The notes beneath the pieces were generated by a model. It saw only the letters and a program-made list of their open reading frames with translations, ran no database searches and was not told the origin of the DNA. Position numbers and translations under genes: made by a program. A stretch of 29,255 bases of DNA, taken from positions 1-29,255 of IMG/VR virus record IMGVR_UViG_3300037264_006483. The stretch is one strand, 5' to 3'. This document shows positions 16,058-21,859 of the stretch, piece by piece. How positions within the stretch are numbered: the first letter of the stretch is position 1; the number at the start of each line of letters is the position of its first letter. This DNA is from a virus.

Positions 16058-17086
16058 ATGATGCGATGGACCGAAGGTTTCGAGTCGTCGTCTCAAAACT
16101 CTGATATTCTTTCAGCGTATGAGGCGGGGAGTTTTTCAATTCAATCCAGCACTGTCCGAACCGGAGCCAGGTCTGGACAAGGAGGACCGGGAGCGTGGGC
16201 ACTTACAAAGTGGTTGACTTTTTCAGGAGATCCCATTTGGGGTATTGCTGCCTTTGTAGTTTCTTCTTTTGGTTACGTTCGGGGTGTCTGTTGTATCATC
16301 GATACGGATCACGCAACAGAACATCTCACCGTTACGATCAACACGAGTGGATTCCTTGAAGTTCGGCGTGGCGGAGTAGCGGGAACAATCCTAGCTACCG
16401 GGACAACTCCGCTTACTGCAAATACGTGGTACTACATCGAGCTCAAGGCCAACATCCATGACTCCACTGGATCGTATACGCTGCTGCTTGACGGAGCAAC
16501 AGAGCTTACGGCTAGCGGGGTGGATACACGGAACAGTGGGAACGGAGTAGCTGGTGGGATTAAGGAAGGTTTTGGATCTGGAGCCGATTACTGGTTGGAC
16601 GATTGGTATGTCTGCGACACGAGCGGAAGTCTGAACAACGACTTCCTTGGTGGAGTAAAGATTGAATGCGTATTACCGCAGACGGATGCCGTAGCGGCGG
16701 GAAGCAATGCCGGTCTAACGCCGTCAACCGGAACGGATCACGGCGCGCTGGTGGATGAAACGGATGCCAACGGAGACACTGATCACAACTTCAGTTCGAC
16801 TGTTGGGGCGAAGGACACGTATAACTTTCCGGCATTGGCGTTAACAGGCGCTGTGAAGTGCACGCACCTTCGCTTGTTCTGCCGGAAGACGGATACCGGT
16901 GATCGTCAATTGACGCCGGTGACTCGTTCGGCAGGAACCGACTACGACGGCACTCCGCAGGTGCTCACGTCTGTTCACGGCTATACCGTTCGTGAGATTC
17001 GAGAAACCGATCCGGCAACCGGAGTAGCATGGCTTGTATCTGGAATCAATTCTGCAGAGTTTGGCGCAAAGATCGCAGGCGCGTAA
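16058..17086 (+). CDS. Tail lectin-like protein, paralogue 2 (concanavalin-like fold)
   Basis: This 342-residue protein starts with MMRWTEGFESSSQ, resembling many phage tail lectin-like proteins that open with a G-F-E motif. The sandwich core includes TVTINTSGFLEVRRG, NTWYYIELKANIHDSTGSYT and LLLDGATELTASGVDT, then YWLDDWYVCDTSGSLNNDFL. The C-terminal appendage carries SAGTDYDGTPQVL and ends with a D-P-A-T-G-V-A-W segment. This end closely parallels the preceding gene. The start may be ATG 16058 or 16061; the ribosome site is weak and the gene sits three bases after the previous stop, so coupling is likely. Two paralogues with different binding faces could widen the range of surface sugars recognised. 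That idea is an inference. Confidence 0.65.
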   Translation: MMRWTEGFESSSQNSDILSAYEAGSFSIQSSTVRTGARSGQGGPGAWALTKWLTFSGDPIWGIAAFVVSSFGYVRGVCCIIDTDHATEHLTVTINTSGFLEVRRGGVAGTILATGTTPLTANTWYYIELKANIHDSTGSYTLLLDGATELTASGVDTRNSGNGVAGGIKEGFGSGADYWLDDWYVCDTSGSLNNDFLGGVKIECVLPQTDAVAAGSNAGLTPSTGTDHGALVDETDANGDTDHNFSSTVGAKDTYNFPALALTGAVKCTHLRLFCRKTDTGDRQLTPVTRSAGTDYDGTPQVLTSVHGYTVREIRETDPATGVAWLVSGINSAEFGAKIAGA

Positions 17087-17089
17087 TCC

Positions 17090-20000
17090 ATGCCTGTTAC
17101 CCTCTCCGGGTCTTCGTCTCACGGGAAGACGACTGGGCCTGCGTCTTCACTGACTGTATCGCATACCAGTAACAGTGACCCGCTGTATGTCTGGTTGAGC
17201 GTTGATGATGTAGCGGAAATTTCAACAACCGTTACGTTCAACGGAGTTGCGCTTAGTCGTCTTGGTCGAGTTACGGGGAACGGACGAACCGTTGAACTCT
17301 GGTTTATTCGTTTACCCGGAACAACGACGGCCGATGTCGTTATCACCCCAGGAGTCAGTCGAGAGATTACGGCGGTTGTCCATAACGTCAATGGGGCGGA
17401 TATGGACGGCGTGTTTCGTAATCTCGGAGTTGCGACCGGATCCAGCACTGCTCCGTCTATCGCTATTTCCAGCGCCACGAACGATCTTGTTCTCGACTTC
17501 TGCGTCAGCGACGGAAATAGCGCAACGCTATTCGCGGTTGGTGCAAGTCAGACGCCGGTTCACGAACAGGAAGCGGCCGATACAGACGAGAAGTCCGCGT
17601 CCAGTTATGAAGCCGGGGCTGGATCCGTTACGATGTCCTGGACGCTGGCGGTCAGCGATGCCTGGACGATAGCCGGTGTTTCTATTCCAACTGATGGAAC
17701 CGTTGCAGCGGTTGATGCTCGGCTTTCTCAGGTAGCGGTTGAAGTCCCGCACGCGTATTCGCTAGCGGACAATGCGGCGCGACTTTCTCAGGTAGCGGTT
17801 GAAGTCCCGCACGCGTACGATCAATCCGTTCAAAATCTGGCTCGGCTTTCTCAGGTAGCGGTTGAAGTCCCGCACGCGTACGATCAATCCGTTCAAAATC
17901 TGGCTAGCCTCTCCCAAGTGGCGGTTGAGGTAGTTAGACTACCTTCACAAGCAGAAGTTCTATACGCCTACCTATCCCAGGTTGCGCTTGAAGTTTGCGT
18001 GCTCCCGGTTCCACCGGACGCACGGCTCTCACAGGTCGCACTCGAAGTCGTTCACGACATTGCGCCATCTGATACGCGTGCTACGCAAGTCGTTATCGAG
18101 ACACTATCTCAGCAAGATGGAGAAGCGGCCGTCACGCAAGTCGCTATTGAAACGCTATCCAAGAACCTCGATACCGATGTCCGTGCGTCGCAGGTCGTTA
18201 TCGAAACGATCTCAGACGGTCAACCGTCCGATCTTCGCGCCACCTCCGTCGTTATAGAGTTCATACGCAAAATTCCAAACCATCCTGAGGAAGGCGCCAG
18301 CCTGTGTCTTATTGAGGATGACCCGATCCTCTTTGCATCATGGTTACCGGATCCTGCTAGTCCCAGAAAATGGTATGCAGAGACATCTCTCGACGATGTG
18401 ATCAATTACTACGGTGGATGGAAAGACGATCGTCTTCTGGGTGTTGGAGAAATTCGTCGATCACTTTCTAACACTGATTGGAATTACGAAGTTGGAACCT
18501 TCTCCGTAGATTTTGCCGATGAGGACTACGCCATTCGAGACGTAATTGAAGACGGTCCGGGATCGTTTTTGAACAATCGTGAAATTGAAGTCTTCATGGT
18601 CTCTCCGGAAGGACGAAATAATCAAGACGTAGCGATGAAGATCGCTGCTGGCTTTACGGACTCTGACGTATCGATTGACGACTTCGATCAGGCAATGTCG
18701 GTTCGATTTTCGTGTAAGGATCGAGTGGGGACGGCGTTGGGTTGGGGTCAAGATGGCGAAGCCGGTCTTCCTCGTCGAACACTTACCAGTGATACATTAC
18801 CGGACGTGTTGGCGAATGTTTACGGTAAGACAGCACCGTATCCATATGGAGACTTAACTCGAGACATTGTTATTCCATCTGGAATATTTGCATCTGGTAT
18901 TGATTACGAACATCCATGTGCAAGGGTGCTGGCATGGCCGGTACGAAGAGACGTTGTACCTCCATCTGGCTATGCAGGCTTATGGCACGAGTTTATACTC
19001 GGTGGCTGTGCTATCGTAGATGTTGATGCGTGGGTATACGATCCTGCACCGAATGATTTAACTTTCCAAGCGCTTGCTGGAATTGAAATTTCAATGGGAG
19101 ACGGAACCGAGTGGCTTGTACCGGGTTCAACGGCTCCACTCTATCGAGATGTGGTTGGTGGCGATAGCGTGACCCGTCGTTTCGCTTTCATGTATGGACA
19201 AGGACCGAAAGCCGATGCCGTAGTAGCAGGCACCGCGAAGTTAACGGTTAACATGAAAGGTGTTGAAACGAGAGGTGACGGTACTGGAACCCTTATCACT
19301 GACCTGTTCGATCAAAATCTTCATAAACTCGAAAACCTCGTCATGGTAGACGGAGAAGGGTATACGACTGGGGCGTGGACCTCTCCGCGTTTGTTCGGCA
19401 GTGAAAACATTTATCTCGTGGATCGGATCGGACACGCCGATCTTCAAACGATGAGAACGGATGAGTTGATCGGTGGTCCCGGATTACCGGAGTGGACTGG
19501 TGTCGGTATTCTCGGAGCATTCGGTGAACGGATTTCGGTGTCGGATGAATTGCGTCGACAACAAATGTGTGCAGATTTTCGATACGGGCCAAATCGACAT
19601 TGGCAAGTAACGATGCACGCCATCAACAAGAACTTAACTTTTGACGAGTGTGCGCCGTTGTTGGACATTCACGATATTCATATACGGTCGTTCAAACCGT
19701 ATCCGCGTCAGTCGGAGATGTTCAATGACCTTCCGTATCGGTGGCGTCGAGATTACTCAGAGGACGGGAAATGGTTACGGGATAACTACCGAACTACAAA
19801 CGAACAGTCTATCGAGGATCATCGACTGAAGAGAGAGATGAGTCGACTTGAATTCCATTACTTGGATCACGATACGATCATCAACTATTTGACTGGAGTG
19901 ATTCGTCGACGACGGAGTATCATTCCTTGGTACGCACGCGTTACAGGTTCTATGTGTTTGCGTGATCAGGATTACGATATCGGGAGGTCTGTTCGACTGA

Positions 20001-20155
20001 CGCACTGGCGCGGTCTCCGTCCGAATGGATGGGTAGACCGCCCGTTGTGGATTCTGGCCAGTACGATTGATCCACCAACGCGCCGTGTCACGCTTGAACT
20101 GCTCGATTTGTTTTTACTGCTTGACACGATTGAAACTGAATTTCCTACTGCATGA
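17090..20155 (+). CDS. Large tail tip protein with ten short repeats and a baseplate hub-like C-terminus
   Basis: At 1021 residues this is the largest protein in the window. Residues 1-205 form a beta-sandwich domain (for example WLSVDDVAEISTTVTFNGVA and TAVVHNVNGADMDG). Residues about 210-397 are ten repeats of roughly 17-21 residues with core (A/V)-R-x-(S/T)-Q-V-(A/V)-(V/I)-E-(V/T), a motif I associate with repeats in phage tail proteins. Residues about 400-1021 are a large non-repeated region with several tryptophan-rich segments, ending RPLWILASTIDPPTRRVTLE, which resembles the end of baseplate hub proteins. The start ATG 17090 lies three bases after the previous stop. The protein probably builds the tail tip or a fibre, with the repeats as a spacer. 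No enzymatic motif is obvious. Confidence 0.65.
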   Translation: MPVTLSGSSSHGKTTGPASSLTVSHTSNSDPLYVWLSVDDVAEISTTVTFNGVALSRLGRVTGNGRTVELWFIRLPGTTTADVVITPGVSREITAVVHNVNGADMDGVFRNLGVATGSSTAPSIAISSATNDLVLDFCVSDGNSATLFAVGASQTPVHEQEAADTDEKSASSYEAGAGSVTMSWTLAVSDAWTIAGVSIPTDGTVAAVDARLSQVAVEVPHAYSLADNAARLSQVAVEVPHAYDQSVQNLARLSQVAVEVPHAYDQSVQNLASLSQVAVEVVRLPSQAEVLYAYLSQVALEVCVLPVPPDARLSQVALEVVHDIAPSDTRATQVVIETLSQQDGEAAVTQVAIETLSKNLDTDVRASQVVIETISDGQPSDLRATSVVIEFIRKIPNHPEEGASLCLIEDDPILFASWLPDPASPRKWYAETSLDDVINYYGGWKDDRLLGVGEIRRSLSNTDWNYEVGTFSVDFADEDYAIRDVIEDGPGSFLNNREIEVFMVSPEGRNNQDVAMKIAAGFTDSDVSIDDFDQAMSVRFSCKDRVGTALGWGQDGEAGLPRRTLTSDTLPDVLANVYGKTAPYPYGDLTRDIVIPSGIFASGIDYEHPCARVLAWPVRRDVVPPSGYAGLWHEFILGGCAIVDVDAWVYDPAPNDLTFQALAGIEISMGDGTEWLVPGSTAPLYRDVVGGDSVTRRFAFMYGQGPKADAVVAGTAKLTVNMKGVETRGDGTGTLITDLFDQNLHKLENLVMVDGEGYTTGAWTSPRLFGSENIYLVDRIGHADLQTMRTDELIGGPGLPEWTGVGILGAFGERISVSDELRRQQMCADFRYGPNRHWQVTMHAINKNLTFDECAPLLDIHDIHIRSFKPYPRQSEMFNDLPYRWRRDYSEDGKWLRDNYRTTNEQSIEDHRLKREMSRLEFHYLDHDTIINYLTGVIRRRRSIIPWYARVTGSMCLRDQDYDIGRSVRLTHWRGLRPNGWVDRPLWILASTIDPPTRRVTLELLDLFLLLDTIETEFPTA
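17717..18275 (+). repeat. Ten-copy coding repeat with an exact tandem duplication
   Basis: The repeats encode the core L-S-Q-V-A-V-E-V or its variants (T-Q-V-V-I-E-T). A 35-base block starting ctttctcaggtagcggtt occurs exactly at 17723-17757, 17783-17817 and 17846-17880. Sixty bases from 17783 match 17846-17905 exactly at a 63-base period, so at least one duplication is very recent. Later copies (17909-18275) have diverged at DNA level but keep the protein motif. The unit stays a multiple of three, so copy number can change without breaking the frame. Confidence 0.92.
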
Positions 20156-20167
20156 AGGAGCGCGGAT

Positions 20168-20332
20168 ATGAAGAACGAGTTTACGTCGAAGGGAATTGGG
20201 AAGCTGGCATCCATCGGCCTGACCCGGCCGTGGGACCTGACCGACAAACAGATTCAGAAAGTGTGCGCGTCCGTACTGACGCAACGACCGGACAAAACCG
20301 CCAAGAAAAGAAGTAAATCGGAGGACCTATGA
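20168..20332 (+). CDS. Small basic protein of unknown function
   Basis: This 54-residue gene starts at ATG 20168 behind an excellent ribosome site (gaaggagcgcggat). It ends with a TGA that overlaps the ATG of the next gene (ATGA at 20329). It begins MKNEFTSKGIGKLASIGLTR and ends in a lysine-rich tail. I see no membrane segment or known motif. Its place between the tail tip gene and the lysis cassette, and its tight coupling to the membrane protein gene, suggest a role in the same late transcript. The function is unknown. Confidence 0.68.
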   Translation: MKNEFTSKGIGKLASIGLTRPWDLTDKQIQKVCASVLTQRPDKTAKKRSKSEDL

Positions 20333-20604
20333 CGTCGGACAAATCGTGGGGAGTGGAACGGTGGTTGGCGGTACTGACCTTCTGCGCCAGCGTCGTGATG
20401 GTGATCTTCGGCGTGGGGATGCAGTGGCAGAAGACCTCCGCCATCGAAACGTCGGTGACGGAGTTAAGAGGAGACTACGTTCGTCGCGATGTGTACAACT
20501 CGGATCAGCGTGCGTTGCGTGAAGCAATCGACCGACTGAGTGCGGCCATCAGTCAAATGGCCTCACATGAACGTACGCACGCGCCTGAGCCGGTGACCAG
20601 ATGA
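20329..20604 (+). CDS. Small membrane protein with coiled coil, probable lysis accessory
   Basis: This 91-residue protein has one clear transmembrane segment at about 11-32 (WLAVLTFCASVVMVIFGVGM) after a short N-terminus, then a hydrophilic region with heptad-like spacing (AIETSVTELRGDYVRRDVYN, LREAIDRLSAAISQM). One membrane helix plus a coiled coil fits holin-accessory or inner-membrane spanin-like proteins encoded next to endolysins. It overlaps its neighbours on both sides by ATGA (20329 and 20601). No lipobox is present. The topology is visible; whether it acts as holin, spanin or accessory cannot be decided from sequence. Confidence 0.6.
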   Translation: MTSDKSWGVERWLAVLTFCASVVMVIFGVGMQWQKTSAIETSVTELRGDYVRRDVYNSDQRALREAIDRLSAAISQMASHERTHAPEPVTR

Positions 20605-21143
20605 ATCTGACACGCATGACCGATCAGCTGTGGTTCCACGAAGGCTTTCGATCGAAGCCCTACCGAGATACGGTGGGCAAGCTCACGGTGGGCGTGGGCT
20701 ACAACCTGGACGATCGCGGACTGACACCGATGACGGTCGCGCTCGGGCGCGCGATCACGATGGCGTACCTGAACGATATCGGACTGACCGAAGCCGAAGG
20801 TCGCACGGTGCTGCAGGCAGACATTCGGCTCTTCGAACAGAGCGTGCGAAAACGTTTCCCGATGTACGACCGATTGACTGAAGTGCGGCAGCGTGTGGTC
20901 CTGGACCTTGCGTTCAACGTGGGCACCGCGAAGGCTCTGGGATTTGTTAGCGCCATCAGCGCTATGACCGCCGCGTTGCAACAGACGGATCCCCGCATCG
21001 CACAGTTCTGTTACGACGCCTGTTGCTTCCACCTGATGGACTCGCTGTGGGCGAATCAAGTGGACGACGGACTGGGTGGGAAGTACGGACGGGCAGATCG
21101 GTTATGCCGCATGATGCGCACAGGAGAGGACTACGTAAAGTGA
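20601..21143 (+). CDS. Endolysin, T4-type lysozyme (GH24)
   Basis: The enzyme hydrolyses the N-acetylmuramic acid to N-acetylglucosamine bond of peptidoglycan to release progeny. The catalytic region is complete: HEGF with Glu14, YRDTVGKLTVGVGYN with Asp23 and Thr29, reproducing the E-x8-D-x5-T spacing of T4 lysozyme. Further family features follow: VRQRVVLDLAFNVGTAKALG (about 93-112) and the final GGKYGRADRLCRMMRTGE. Length 180 residues is normal. No signal peptide or SAR segment is seen at the N-terminus, so it should need a holin to reach the wall. The start overlaps the upstream membrane protein gene by ATGA and the stop overlaps the GTG of the next small gene by GTGA. Confidence 0.93.
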   Translation: MNLTRMTDQLWFHEGFRSKPYRDTVGKLTVGVGYNLDDRGLTPMTVALGRAITMAYLNDIGLTEAEGRTVLQADIRLFEQSVRKRFPMYDRLTEVRQRVVLDLAFNVGTAKALGFVSAISAMTAALQQTDPRIAQFCYDACCFHLMDSLWANQVDDGLGGKYGRADRLCRMMRTGEDYVK

Positions 21144-21211
21144 AAGCACCGAAGCTCAAGTGGTGGCAGCAAATCGCGAAGGCGATCGCGGGCACCGTGG
21201 TGAAGAAATGA
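21140..21211 (+). CDS. 23-residue cationic amphipathic peptide
   Basis: A GTG at 21140 overlaps the lysozyme stop (GTGA) and follows a strong ribosome site (aggagagga at 21122-21130, nine bases before). The frame ends at 21211, overlapping the next ATG as ATGA. The peptide begins MKAPKLKWWQQIAKAIAGT, has six lysines and no acidic residue, and would form an amphipathic helix with a Trp-Trp pair, like membrane-active peptides. The four-base overlaps at both ends and the ribosome site argue that it is translated. It may assist membrane permeabilisation in lysis; no homologous family is known to me. Confidence 0.6.
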   Translation: MKAPKLKWWQQIAKAIAGTVVKK

Positions 21212-21648
21212 ATCGGTTCGTGCGCGTGCTCACTGCGCCGGTGCGCGCGGTCAAGCAGACCGGACGGTTACTATCGCTGCGGAAGCGAGGCGTCGACGTC
21301 CTTGACGTGCTCGACGAAGGGAAGGCGGACTGGGATAACGATCCGACGCCAGCGGATCGACGTGGCGCGATTTACGCGACCCAGGAGTTCTGGCTCCGTG
21401 CGTTGACGGCCGTGCGGGAACTTGTTCTGGAACTGCCGTTACCGGAAACGTGGATCAGGAGAATCACTATGTGGAAGAACTGGCGGACAACGTTGGCGGG
21501 GATTGGAACACTGTTGGCGGTGGCAATCAAGGTGGCAACCGAAGGCGTGGGCGCGTTCACGTCAACCGATGCCGCGTTGGTGACGGGTGCCATTGGTCTC
21601 GTCATGGCCAAGGATTCGAACGTGACCGGAGGCACCATTCGACAGTAA
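21208..21648 (+). CDS. Holin-like membrane protein, long form
   Basis: The frame opens at ATG 21208, overlapping the small peptide gene, and runs 146 codons to the TAA at 21646-21648. The N-terminal 87 residues are soluble and charged (basic 1-30, acidic around DEGKADWDNDPTPADRRG, then an amphipathic helix). The C-terminal 59 residues hold two hydrophobic stretches (TLAGIGTLLAVAIKVA and ALVTGAIGLVMAKD) like small phage holin-type proteins. The ribosome site for 21208 is weak apart from coupling, while ATG 21469 inside the gene has a good one. The locus may therefore make two proteins or be a fusion of two formerly separate genes. It is the last rightward gene. Confidence 0.55.
   Translation: MNRFVRVLTAPVRAVKQTGRLLSLRKRGVDVLDVLDEGKADWDNDPTPADRRGAIYATQEFWLRALTAVRELVLELPLPETWIRRITMWKNWRTTLAGIGTLLAVAIKVATEGVGAFTSTDAALVTGAIGLVMAKDSNVTGGTIRQ
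21469..21648 (+). CDS. Internal-start holin-like protein (short form)
   Basis: ATG 21469 lies in frame within the longer gene and follows tcaggagaatcact, a canonical ribosome site at seven bases. The 59-residue product starts MWKNWRTTLAGIGTLLAVAI and ends in ALVTGAIGLVMAKDSNVTGG. The W-K-N-W-x-T-T-x-A-G start and G-L-x-x-A-K-D end are familiar from small stand-alone holin-like or tail-end phage proteins. I think the short form is likely real; whether the long form also exists is open. Confidence 0.6.
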   Translation: MWKNWRTTLAGIGTLLAVAIKVATEGVGAFTSTDAALVTGAIGLVMAKDSNVTGGTIRQ

Positions 21649-21859
21649 CCGAATTAGAGCTACCGCGCGCAAACCGGCCGGTGGCGTCGTCCCCCGGCCG
21701 GGCACCCACCTGTGCTCTCGGTCTGCACCCGGCCAGACGCCCATTCCGCCCTGCCCGGCCCACAAGGGTTGTCCGGGTGGCCCACAAGGGCCACGGCTCA
21801 GGGTCTGCCCTGGGCTGGCGTCCCCGTTAACCCTGGCCATCTGGCGGTAAGTCCCCTGT
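21649..21859. other. Convergent intergenic region (strand switch)
   Basis: This 211-base segment separates the rightward late genes from the leftward replication genes. No credible gene is present. It is markedly more GC-rich than its surroundings and contains nested inverted repeats, an exact 12-base direct repeat (ggcccacaaggg at 21757-21768 and 21779-21790, 22 bases apart) and the palindrome cccggccggg at 21693-21702, which recurs at 21915-21924 inside the primase 3' end. Likely roles are transcription termination from both sides or a protein-binding or replication site. Confidence 0.7.
21777..21815. terminator. Two tandem GC-rich hairpins, candidate bidirectional terminator
   Basis: Hairpin 1 is gtggccc-acaa-gggccac (21777-21794), a perfect 7-bp stem with a 4-base loop. 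Hairpin 2 is gctcaggg-tctg-ccctgggc (21796-21815), an 8-bp stem with one G-T pair and a 4-base loop. They are one base apart, in the gap between converging genes. There is no clear T-run on either side, so termination would depend on stem strength or on a factor. Confidence 0.5.
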
